A stretch of 64,000 bases of DNA from NCBI GenBank assembly GCA_009602725.1, contig WELB01000304.1, positions 11,288-75,287 of the forward strand, given 5' to 3'. Both the position numbers and the translations under genes were made by a program. Of the stretch, positions 47,501 to 58,600 are shown one piece after another. The first letter of the stretch is position 1; the number at the start of each line of letters is the position of its first letter. The notes under the pieces are model-generated. The model ran no database searches. It was not told the origin of the DNA and worked only from the letters and a program-made list of their open reading frames with translations. This DNA is from Spirogloea muscicola. Its lineage: Eukaryota; Streptophyta; Zygnematophyceae; Spirogloeales; Spirogloeaceae.

Positions 47501-49750
47501 AAGTTGCTTACTGTCCCTGACCCTACCTCATGGTCCAAAACGGCAGATGTTGTGGCGCTCACCTCTACAAGCGTAAAGTCAGATGCACATATGGAGAACA
47601 CAGAGTCAGTCAAGTCCCTGAGAGAGAGCCTCTGTGCTATTGAGCTAGGATGCCAACAGGCATTGAAGTGTCCTTCCTAGTCATGTGCAGCTCCTTCATC
47701 GGACCTCGGCATCCGCTGGTCAAGGATGAAGCACTGGATTATACAGTTGACAGTGATGATGAGTGGGAGGAGGTAATGACTTAATTATCCTTCAAAGAAC
47801 ACTTTAAGCGGATAGGTACTTAATTTTGAGATCAAGCTTACTTGTAATGAACAAGCTATGACTCCAACACCAAGCTGGTATCAGAAGAGGAACTGGACCT
47901 ACCCTGAATTGTTGCCAGTTTGTGTAATGCACGCTGTCCAAAGTTCTCCAGAATATGTGCTACCAGATGCAGGTGCCTGTCCTATTATCCATATTATTAG
48001 CATTGCACTAGTCACGCAGTCAACAGGCATGCTTCTTGTCTCATCCAACAGGAAGAGCCAGGAGAAAGCTTGTCAGAGTCTGAGAAAGATGATGACGAGG
48101 ATGACAAGGGAGATGCTACTGAGGACGAAGCAGACGGATTCATGGTACCGGATGGCTATCTGTCAGAGGATGAGGTCTGCTCCTTCATACTCAGCTTATA
48201 GCAACACGAGCCGATGACAACAAATGAAACAACTGGGGCAAATGTGGTGCATTGAGGTGAAATTCTGTTTGCCAGATTGTTGCATGTATATTTATGTGAG
48301 CGTGGCATGATTCAGGGCAACCTGATCGCAGAAGACCTAGAGAGTGACCAAGACGAAGACGAAGATGGCAGCTGCACATTTACTGAAGGAGGTCCGGCTC
48401 TTGCGAGGGCAGAAGATACAGCAAGGCGGACGCATTACTTGGAGAAGCTACATAAAGTTCTTGTAGCTGCCACAGAGCAAGCATTGAGGAGCAGCCCGCT
48501 TCTCATCTGCAACTTCTTGCAAGTGCAGACCAAGCAGGATGAAGCTACCTCAACACATAGCCAATCTGTACACCCACGTGATCCTGTGATACTTCACAAT
48601 AAGTCGGAGTCAGCAATACTAGAGGTAAGCAACTTGTAATAAGAAGACATTATTGCATGGGGAGATGCTGCTTGACTGAGATTCTTCCTATCTGTGTGCT
48701 GTGCTTTGGAATGCATGCAGAATTTGCCACTTGGAGAATTCATGCAGATACATGAATGAGCTGCAAGTAGCAGGACATGCAGCAAAGGCGACTATCCTGC
48801 AAATAGAGAGCCTTCAAGGGTGCAATTGCAAGGTGCATAAGATGGCTCACTGTTGCACATTCTTGTGGCAGGCGCTCTCCATCAGAGTGCTTCAACCCCA
48901 AGTGTCCATTGAAGTACCGAGCACATCTGATGTGGGCCCAGAGACTGCGCATTCTGAAGGCAGGCGAGGCAAGGCTGGTTGCTCGTTTCCCGGAGACTGC
49001 CTACCCACTCTGGTAAAGAATGCCCATCAACACAATGTCGAGCTCGGTGAAGTTGAGCTAGAAACACATGGTCAGCACTGACCATAATGCAAGCATGCTT
49101 TTACTCTACAAGTATGCAATCTTGGTCACAAAGTGTACCCATCACCTGCTGCCAATACTCAATTGAACTATTGCTGTGGCCCTGTCAGGTGAAAGCTGTG
49201 CTCATTTCAACACCTGGGAGCAAGAAGTTGCTGCAGTCATTGGGCACCCTATTCCCAGGCGTGGCCAAAAGGCACATCAAACAGCAGCTGCAAAATATAG
49301 CAGACTTTACCAACAACCAATGGCAGGTTGTTGCAAAGCGCCACCTTCTGTATGTGTTGCCTTCTCTCTTTATGTGAGCTGAAGTTGCAAATAGTCCTCT
49401 ACTTGTTACAACTGCACTTAGGATGCATCTCGTTCGTTCAACAGGATGACTTGCAATCGCCAAAGCTCACAAATCTACAGGGCAAGCTTGTCTGGCAGGT
49501 CAAGCTGGAGGTGCTCAAGGAGTTGCAGATTGACATCAACGATCTTCCATTACCAGGTGTGGACCTGCATGCTTATACTTGTTCGCAACGTAAGAAGGTT
49601 TGATCGCTTCTTGGCAGCGCAATTGTGGCAATTGTGGCATTCAGAGCTTGGCAGTCTGAGGACATGAAATTCCTGTACATTGCAGATGCACCGCTGCCCT
49701 TGCCCCACGTGAAGCCCATCACCAACTTCTTCCGCAAGTTATTGGCCTAG
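44549..49750 (+). CDS. FAS1: Chromatin assembly factor 1 large subunit (p150/FAS1)
   Basis: Exons supported: 44549 to about 44890 (tentative N-terminal exon with CKRKADRI), 45378-45489, 45643-45717, 45901-45975, 46180 to about 46640, about 47340-47458, 47691-47772, 48052-48174, 48316-48624, 48872-49012, 49189-49326, 49499-49556, 49686-49750. A long Lys/Glu-rich KER coiled coil (KEEERQLLRQKKLAEK ... KEERRLKEIAEKEQKK) is followed by RKLIQFHENTRPAFFGSFSK, DYTVDSDDEWEEEEPGESLS, DGFMVPDGYLSEDE, and a C-terminal block KRHIKQQLQNIADFTNNQWQ: the FAS1 order. CAF-1 deposits H3-H4 behind replication forks and binds PCNA. The protein ends VKPITNFFRKLLA, which resembles a PCNA-binding PIP box with Lys in place of Gln. 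Some exons between 46640 and 47340 and near 48700 are unresolved. Confidence 0.88.
44712..44748. repeat. GCC tract encoding poly-Ala near the FAS1 N terminus
   Basis: GCC units with one GAC interruption, in frame with the tentative first exon. Confidence 0.8.
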
Positions 49751-50942
49751 GATCTCAAGCAAAGAAGAGAGCTAGGTAGACAAGAAGGTAGGCTGACCAC
49801 TCAGACACTATCCACAAAGTTATTCCTTGCAATGCGCGTCCCCTCTCGGTGTGGGTAGTCGCCTGCCTATAAGCTGCCCTGGCCAAGCTAAGCTTAGCTG
49901 GTCAGCAGCCTTGGGCTTGCTATTCATGGCGCAGGAACCTCTGACAAACATGCCACAGTGCCTGTTATAGACTACGGGCGTCTTTTGAGCTTTTGCCAGT
50001 CCACCATGACCGTGGCCGTGACTTCAACCTAGCAAAGTACAGTCTCCACTTTAAGACGTTTGTCATGGTTGGTCAAGGCAGCAGAAGCCTCTAGAATTGC
50101 TACATTGAAGTGTATCTATTTCCAGAAATGCGAGAAGTTGCTGAAGTTAAAACACCATCTCGAGATTTGATAAGCGCTTTTTGACAAACTTTTGGTAAAC
50201 GACAAGACGTGTCCTGGGAGCTTGATAAATGATATGTACTGCGGAAGGAGCGGTGGAGCTGTCAACTGAGGCTCCAACAGTAAGTGTACATTAAAGCTTG
50301 TTCATATCAAGGTGATGGCAGTGAGAAGCCAGCCCATTAGAAATGGACAAGGTCCGAAAGGGCCGGAATGTGCAAAAAGAACAGTACTCTCCATGACTTC
50401 TGCTTATGGACGCACAATAAATCCAATAAACAAAGGCAGATCCAATCAAAAGAGAGGGTCGCTCTGATGAAACCAGGAGGCAGCAGCTTAGGTGCGGCAT
50501 GCATGCGAGTGGACGCAAATGACAAGGAACGGTGCAGAGAGGGAGAGTGGCAAGGCGCATCCTGTACGCCTGAGCCACCGACCCGTCGGCGTGGAAGCTG
50601 GGCTGCTCGCTCTGCTGCCCTTGACGGCGGGTAAGATAAGCATGCATGCATGCATGCACCAACAGATTGTTGATCTTACACTGGACAGGCTTTATCCGAC
50701 CGGCTTCACTTTCAAACGCAAGCCGCCATCCTGTTGGAGTGCGGGCTATGTCGAATTGACTTTGTCGAAGTTGTCGAATCTGTCGACTTTGTTGAAGACA
50801 TTATCCTCGACTCATTGGCTGCCTTTGTCATGCCTCTCAAACCCTCTATATGCACCTGGCCGGCTTTTACAGCTCTCACAGCCGCTATATTGATATCAGC
50901 AGCCACATTCCCTTGAACGCCGGACTCAAGCTACTCGACTTC
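49751..50942. other. Spacer between FAS1 and PDCD2
   Basis: No gene is seen. It holds a repeat A copy (50300-50400), an (ATGC)n run at about 50639-50658, and a stretch of TGTCGAA/TTGTCGAA words at 50750-50800, about 150 bases before the PDCD2 start codon. Confidence 0.5.
50300..50400 (+). repeat. Dispersed repeat A, copy at 50300-50400
   Basis: GAAGCCAGCCCATTAGAAAT then GGACAAGGTCCGAAAGGGCC: a well-preserved core and the only clear copy right of 32 kb. Confidence 0.7.
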
Positions 50943-53900
50943 ATGGTCAGCCTCGACGAATCCGCCATGGCCGCCGCGGAGGACGAGGCCGGGCTCGGCG
51001 CCGGCGCCAACGTCGCTGGAGCCGCCGTGACGCACGGGCTGGCGGCCATGGACCTCGGCGAGGGCCCGGGGGCGCCGGGCTCCGCCGCCGACGACGACGA
51101 CGACGACGACGACTACGATGACGACAGCGACGGCGGCGACGACGAGCCGGTGCTCCTGGGGCTCACGCGGCCGCCGGCCACGCCGGCGGCGCTGGCGCGC
51201 CAGTACTTCCCGTCAAAGGCCGGCGGGGTGCCGGCGTGGCTGGACCCCGACGCCGTGCCCGGCGGGCGCCGGGTGAGCGCCGGCAACTTCCAGGGCCTGA
51301 GGTTCAGGGTTTAGGGTTTAAGGATTGGGGTTCAGGATTTTCCTTGCTGCTATTTGTGCTGCCGCCGATGTGGAAGCGGAGCCTGGCGGCGCCTCATGCG
51401 GCGGCGGGGGCGGCTTTGTGGCAACGCCTTTGGGCTTGCAGGCGGAGTGCGGTTTTTGTGGGCGGCCGATGCACTTCCTGGCGCAGGTGTACGCACCGGG
51501 CGACGGCGGCGAGCAGGCCGCGGCGTTCCATCGGACGGTCTTCGTCTTCGTCTGCCGCAGGTGCAGCTGGCGACGCCCTTGCCGCCCTCTCTCAACCGCC
51601 GGCGCTATTTGAACCCTGAAACCTGAACCTAAGCTGACGATGCCCTAACCCTACACTCTCGACCTCTCGACTAAGCTCCAAGCCCTAAAGCCTAAACCCA
51701 CCCAGAACTATACTCTTAACCCCTAATCCTCGACCCTCAACCCTCAACCCCTAACCCTTAACCCTCAACCAACCCTTAACCCCTGACCCGGAATGCTTAA
51801 GGTGACTCATGAGCTGTGACCTTGTCCGCAGTCCGCAGATCGGAATATAGAACCTTAGATGGTGAACCTTGGGGCTGTTGCGCCTGCAGCAAGCCTGCAT
51901 ATCCGAGCGGCAGCTCCCCATTGCCTGGCCCACCTCCAAACCCTAAACTCCTGAGCAACTAGAAGCTAAAACCTAAACCCCAAACCCCAACCTCGGTCCC
52001 TCCAGACTGACCTAAGCCCGGTTCGCCTGCACAACGGGGCCTGGCCTCCTTCCGAGCTCGCCGACAGGGATGCTCGGGCAGTGACTCCGCCCCCAAGACA
52101 TAATTTTTTCGGAACGTCAGACCCGACTTGAAGTCCTCCGCCGCTGGCAGAGTTTGTGGATGCGAAGCCCAAGCCGTACTGCTCCGGGCCCTGACACAGA
52201 ACCCTGTCCATGCCAGAACCCCAGCCTGCACCACTCTCCGACTGCAACCTGGCCCAGTCCCTGCTGCGGTTCTGTGCTCTCTGAACAGCTCAAGGGTTTT
52301 CTCACTCTGGTGTTGCCATATGCTCGCCAAATCATGCCAGGACGTTGGCTCCTGCCTCCGATTAGTCTCAGGGCTCTCAGATTTGCCTCAATTTCGAGCT
52401 TTGTGATACACCACATAGTTTGATGCATGATGAAGGGTAAGGAGAACCTTGGACTGGTTATCTTAGTACATCAACTTCACGGTGTTACCACTGCACTTGA
52501 TTGGTCTGCCTGACACGAGTGTGGAGTGGCTGTGCGGCCCTTGAATGGCACGCAGCATGGCGTGCCTGAGGCAGGACCAGTGCCAGCAGCACAAGGCGCC
52601 CTCCACAGTGCGTGGCGGCAATGGCGGCCCGCCCTGCCGCAGCGTGAGGGTGTTCCGCAACCAGCTGCCGCGCGACAACGTGCACTACGCCTACGATCCC
52701 CCGCAGTCCCATGGCTTGGAGCTGCCGCGGCAAGTCCAGACCCACAACCCTGATATCTCAAAGCCCTCACCCTACAGCCTTTGGACCTGACTGAGTTCAT
52801 CCACTCGATGCCTGTTGCTCTTGCCATTGCTCTTGGGCATTCGTCCGAATCTTCACCTGTAAGCGTGACTACAGGAATGTTTTACACATCTTCATAATCA
52901 GTCTTTGGATTCTTGGAGTTGTTCAGAGCCGCACTTCCAACGAGAAAGGACTGAGGCTCCTTGGTGGGAAATGCACTAACGGGGCGCGCAGGACGGCCGG
53001 TGCCGTGCTGTGCACGTGGTGCGGAACGTGGCGGGGCAGCCAGCGGTGCGGAGGCTGCCACCAGGCCCACTACTGCTCCCGTATCCACCAGGTCTCCACT
53101 AGCCTCTGCGCTCACGCTCTCTCCAGGCTGCTATCTACGCCGTATTGCTTATTTGTTTGAGAAAATGGTGTTAGGCGCTTTGAGCTCCTTCTGTGGTCTG
53201 TCAGTTGTACATGAGCACACAGACTGAAAATATTTTGTCGCTTGCATCAGTGCCCGGCTGAAGTGTAGACCTTGCCTACGGTAGCGGATCGAATCTCATT
53301 GCTGGCTAGTCGGTGGCACTGGCGGCAGAGTGAGCATTGGAAGGCATCCCACGCGGCGATCTGCCGGCAGGTCCAGAGCGAGCTGGGGTCCGTGCCAGGG
53401 AGCGGCTCTAGGACGGCAGTGGAGCGGCCTTCGCCTGGTAGCGATGGCGCCAGCCCTGCTTCTGTCCCTGCACCCTTGCTTGACAGTGCCGCCGTCGACT
53501 CATTGGCTGGGCTGCCTCTGGCACTGTCGGAGGTTTCCAAAGGACAAAGTCACGCACCTGACGATGGTCCTGCTAGACTGGTCGTGCCAGGTGAACTGCC
53601 ATTAACCACGATAACTTTTCACTAATTTGCATGGTGACTGGCCCAACTATTACAAGGTGGTACTTTGTGGTCTGATATGGTCCAAATACTAGTAAACTTG
53701 GACCTCACCATCGGTAGTCTGCGTTGTGCTAAGAAGCAGGCATCGTCCCCCCAGAGTGCCCGCAGCTCTGGCCGGAGCTTGAGCTGTTTGTGGAGGACGA
53801 GGCCGATTGCGAGGTGGACCTTCAAGAGACTGGGGGTTCTGGGGAGGGTACGGTGGGAGACCGTGCGAAGCAGCTGCTAGAGGAGTACCACGGCGCCTTG

Positions 53901-54564
53901 AGGCGGCGCGCCGAGGTTGCTTGCAGCGGCGGCGATGATCATGACGACCTGGAGGAGGCCGGCGACGCTGACAAGGAGCATTGGGCCTCGTTCCAGGCAC
54001 GGCTGTCTAGAAACCCCACTCAGGTTCTGAGGTAAGCTCCGGGTTGTCACACACGCATTGGTGCAAACACGGCAGACGGTGCAGCGCATGTGTGAACGGG
54101 GCTCAGCAACTGATTAGGCTTTTAACCCTACACTAGACTGATTAGTGGAGCTTATGAATATTATCTGACAACCATATGCTGGGCCCTGGTAACTGTGCTC
54201 TATTGTGCTATCAGAGTACCAGTTCAGTGAAACTCTTTGCAACAGAGCAACTTGCTTTCATTCAGCCTCTCTTTCTACCTCGTTTGACAGGTATTGCAGG
54301 TCCGAAAAGGCTCGCGTGCTTTGGCCAAGACTAGACAGCAGGCCGACAAGCGACCAGGTCCCTTCCTGCCTGCGCTGTGGTAGTGCCCGAACTTTTGAGT
54401 TCCAGATCCTTCCCCAGATTCTTTACTTCCTCAAGATTGGTACAGAGTTGGACGATGCTCTCGATTTTGGGACGCTTGCTGTGTACACATGCCCAAGATC
54501 TTGCACCACAGTGCAAGACGGCAATTGCACTGAGGAATACGTATGGGTGCAGCTTCCACCATGA
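50943..54564 (+). CDS. PDCD2: PDCD2-type protein (MYND zinc finger plus PDCD2_C domain)
   Basis: Seven exons join in phase to 516 residues: 50943-51272, 51442-51560, 52556-52729, 52992-53091, 53329-53590, 53740-54031, 54291-54564. An acidic poly-Asp N terminus is followed by EPVLLGLTRPPATPAALARQ, FPSKAGGVPAWLDP, CGFCGRPMHFLAQVYAP, FHRTVFVFVC, a MYND finger (CTWCGTWRGSQRCGGCHQAH), SEHWKASHAAIC, WASFQARLSRNPTQVLRYCR and the C-terminal domain CLRCGSARTFEFQILPQIL ending EEYVWVQLPP. PDCD2 and its relatives act as chaperones for the ribosomal protein uS5 during 40S assembly. Intron 3 uses a GC donor (CG|GCAAGT), required for the frame. Introns 1 and 2 contain telomere-like blocks of opposite orientation. 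Confidence 0.94.
51088..51146. repeat. GAC tract encoding poly-Asp in PDCD2 exon 1
   Basis: GAC units with a few TAC, GAT and AGC codons; in frame, giving an Asp-rich segment. Confidence 0.85.
51298..51340 (+). repeat. Telomere-like TTTAGGG block in PDCD2 intron 1
   Basis: GGTTCAGGGTTTAGGGTTTA then AGGATTGGGGTTCAGG, starting about 25 bases after the donor. Confidence 0.85.
51605..51992 (+). repeat. Telomere-like CCCTAA blocks in PDCD2 intron 2
   Basis: Degenerate CCCTAACCCT, CCCTCAACCCCTAACCCTTA and related units at 51605-51790, and again CCAAACCCTAAACTCC and ACCTAAACCCCAAACCCC at 51936-51992. Orientation is opposite to the block in intron 1. Confidence 0.85.
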
Positions 54565-55652
54565 TATTTGTGCCTCACATGTCGCAATTTGCTGCCCCTC
54601 AAGCATGCTTCTTGTGATGCTAGCGATCACCAAAATCAGCAAGTTAGAGCGGAGTACTGAGTGCAGATCCACATGGCTAGCTGTTCTGCTGTTACATGGA
54701 TGGTTTAGCTGCAGCTGCGGCTCGTCCGTCGCCCATGACTATGTCAATGGTGGGTTGATAGTTCAGATGTGTAAAGTAACGTTGCTGCATGATGAGCCAC
54801 AGAGGACGGTTGTGGAGTCTTGCAGTCAGGCTTTGGTCTTGACTTGATCAAAGGCTCGCCGTTGGCCTTTCCTTAGTGCTTGCCTGAATGGGAATGACTC
54901 CCTGATTGCCTGTGTGTCTCTCTACCTTTAAGGTTACGGCTTGGGTCATCTGAATGAGGTGCGAAGATGACATCACAACTTTAGTTGTGATGTCATCACC
55001 AAAGCTCCTGTCATCTGCTTCAGTAGGCCAGGAGGGCTCCACATCGCCCTCTTAATGTAGCAGAATCAGGCTACACTCTTGTGAAGACCGTTTCGGCTGG
55101 CAAGTCCAGTGCTGCACCTTACATATCTCCATAGCTATCGACTTACAGAGCCTTGTGTTTTCAGGACCCACAAACAGCTTGACCATCTCTTAAGGCATTC
55201 AAACAACTACTAGGCTGCCTCTCATGTACTGATTGCACTAACTGCATGTAATTGCATAAGTCACACATAAGTACGGAACCCATCTTACATTGTGGGACGC
55301 GTGATACATCAGATGAAAGCACTTCACCTTTCTGGTTGGACACGAGGTTTTCTTGGTTGGTTGGCTCTCAGGTTATTAAGTTTCTCAAGCTAGCATAAGC
55401 ATGACTTTCTATGCTACATTTGGAGCCAAATAGCGACTCAGCCTTGTCAAAGGTCCAATCACACCTGCTTGATGGAAGGCACCTCCTATTTTGTCAAATG
55501 GGTATTCTGATTTCTCCACTCATGTCCTTTCAACTGGCATAATAGAGGACGGATTTCATCTTTGTCAAGGTCATCTTTGCCGAGAGTGTGACCATTCCAT
55601 GTATGCAAGACAACAATTATGCAAGCGCATTGCAAGATTCATTGAGCAATTA
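54565..55652. other. Spacer between convergent PDCD2 and the PHD gene
   Basis: About 1.1 kb of 3' flank on both sides. No gene or strong repeat is seen. An 11-base near-perfect hairpin (GTTGTGATGTCATCACAA-like words) occurs near 54966-55000. Confidence 0.45.
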
Positions 55653-58600
55653 TCAAAGCGTGAGTGTGAGATTGATTTCCTCGTTCCTGTCATCAAGCAC
55701 CTCAGCTGGCGGATTGGACCGGCTATGAGGTGCTAGTAACAGGAAATTTGCAAGCTTCCTGCCAGTTGGGCTTGCCTGTGGGGCTGCTTGACCTACATCT
55801 GCACCACCTAGCAGAGACTTGCCACCCAGTACCGGCTCCTTCAAAAATCCCGGAGGGCAGGATTGGTCATAAGCAGCTTGGCAACCACTGGTCGCATCAA
55901 AGTCTTCGACGCGAGCTGAGGAGTTTGTCGCCAATCGGGTCGGAAGCGCAAGGGGTACAAACAGGGTGTCCACTGACGGCTGTGGGCCAGTACTTGCTAC
56001 GGGCTTCTTGAAGAGGGTGGTCAAGGAGGTCCGGCTTGGAGAGAACGTCCGATTGGAAGCCTCCAGATCAGCTTCGCCCACGTACGTGGGAGCCGACGAC
56101 GTAGCAGGGACGCTCTTCACAGACTCCTCGAGGCTTCCGCTGGTGTCCACGTCCATCGATGTGGACCCCATTGAGTGCGCACCATCCAATTGCCTGAGAG
56201 GCTTGTGCCCCCATTGGTTGGTCTGCTCCTGCTTCTTCGGTTCTTGCCCGTCAGGCCTACAGCTTGCTTTGCTTCTATCAGATGTTTCTACCACCTTCGC
56301 AGTGTCGCGCACCTGAGCAGAGCCCCCAAGTGCGGTGGACACTGCCGGCGATCGGCCTTCCTCAGCCGCCGAGTGTGAGCTCAGCTTCGGCCGCTTGGCC
56401 TCAAGCGGACGTTCTCGAGGCCCAAAGCTCGCTTGCTTGGAAACCACCTGCCGCGGTTCTTGCCTAGAGCTCAACCTCCCCCCTTCCTCTGCGGAAGATG
56501 GGCCCCGCAGCTCCCTGTTGTCTTGGGCACGGTGCTTCCGAGCCAACCGAGGGTCAACGAGGCGCCCTGCGGCATGCCTCGCAGGCTCTTCCCTTTTCCG
56601 AGTGCCCTCCTCAACTGGCTCCGAGGACCATGTCCTCACCCTGTCGCCTTCGTCACCGGGCCTCTCACCATCCCTTGCTCTGTGCGTATCTCGCTCAACT
56701 CTGACAGTGGCGCTATCCCTCCTCCTTCTCCAACTGTCTTCTGAATCAGTATCCCAGTCCTGCTCGAGGCTCCTCCGCTTTCTCTCACGGTTGTCCGTTT
56801 CCCGCGTCCTTGTCGTCCCCTCCAGCCGTCGCCCTCTGACCTGCTCTGAGCCCCTCACCTTCTCCTTGTTTTGCTCCAATTGCTCCAAATAACTCCTATC
56901 TCTTGGGTCCAAAGCAATGTGACTAGTGTCACCCCTCCACTCGCTCTTGAAAGGTGTCCGCCTGCTGCTGCTCATATGCTCAAGACCTCTCCTCGGGCCC
57001 TCATAGTACCCCTTATCCTCATGTCTTGCATGAACTTGGGCTCTCCTCTCACCCTCCGAGGACACCCTGCCGTTGCTGCGGCTCCTGTTCTCACGACCTC
57101 TCATCTCTCCTTGGAGCAGGTTCCTGCCGCTGCTATCAGTACTTTGTACTTCTTTGCCTCTCCTTGTACAGCATCGGTCGATTTCAGAAGTGTCGCTAGA
57201 GGTTAGCGACAAGCCAGCAGGTGAAAGCGGAGAGCTTGAGGCACTCCTATGGCTTTGCCCTGGTACCTCTTGTCTCTCGTTATAAGCGGGGCTGCTTGGT
57301 TGGGCTCGGAGGCTACTGATCCTCTCTGCAAAGGTCGACACCTGATGGTAACTGGGCTGCAAAGGCATCCTCGGCAACGAACGCAACGAGAGACCAGGCG
57401 GAGGTTGCTCCGCGCTCTGTCTCCCCGTCGAGTCCACTCTGGTCCACCTTTGGTAGCCATGCTGCCTTCCTGCATCGAGCAGGGTCGCGAACTTGGTGCT
57501 TGGGGGTGGACTGTGTCCCGTGGGAGACGAGCCAATCCTGTACTCGACAAAGGGGGGAGGGCCCTGGTCTGGAGCCCTGTTACGACGAGGCGCCGTGCCC
57601 CAAGTCCCTGTGTTCCCATCATCGTCTCCTCCGTACCACTCAGACTGCTTAACCTCTGCGGCCCTCTCTCCTGGACCTCCATCGCTCTCGCGCCCACGAC
57701 TTGGAGCAAGACCCCCATCCTCAGGGATGGCATTGCTGGCTCCTCCATTACAATCAGCTTGCTCTGCCGTCTTCCTCCGTGGGTCCTCCACAATGGCAGC
57801 TTTTCCTTCCCTTCCACTCCAGCTTGGCCCGCTCTGTCCCGGACGTTGTGCAATGTCCTTAGAAAGCCACGCTCTGCTTCCATCCCTACTCTTCATCTCT
57901 GCTTCCCGTCTTCGAGGGCTCCGGCTCCTATGCTTCCTTTCATCCTCCCTTACAAGCGACCCATTCGCATGTGTCAAGCCACTCCATTGCTTAGATGTTT
58001 GAGAGAGCTCCCCAACTGCTGCATTAGGAGGGCAGATCGATGGCTCCTTGTGGTGGTCATTCAGACCCACACTATCTGCTTTCCCCCGTGTATTGATCTC
58101 TTGCAGCAACTTAAGTACAGATTCACTCTGCAGCTCTGCTGTGGCTACCTCCTCGCGAATGGCAACCTCCTTCTGCACCGAGCCTCCACCAATGCCTTGA
58201 GCTCTGCCACCTTCTCTGCTGGCCGCAGTGGCTCCAGCAGACATCTTCATACTATCTCTCCTCTCCACCATGCCTGAGGAGCTGACAGCCTGCGGTGCCA
58301 TTGCTGCTCTTGCTGCTGCGCTTGTTATGACCTTCTCAAAGCCCGGAGGTAAGCTTGGTATCGTCGTATTTGGAGGGCCTGTTGGGGTGACCACCGTCAC
58401 CTTTTCCTTCGGTGACAAAACCGACACGGGTGATGGAGGAGGCTTCTCCACTGGAGGGGGCTTCTCCGCCACCTGCGATTGGCTTGATGCACTGCCGACC
58501 ACGCCCATCTCCGCATCATCTGAATGCTTAACGCGGAGAGGCTCAGGGGCTGACTGGCCAGTGGGCGCTGAATCGACTGCAATTTGTGGGGCCTCTTTTT

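Noticed and set aside
57249-58277. 342-codon open frame on the + strand
   Set aside because: Antisense shadow of the large last exon of the PHD gene; its sequence resembles no family.
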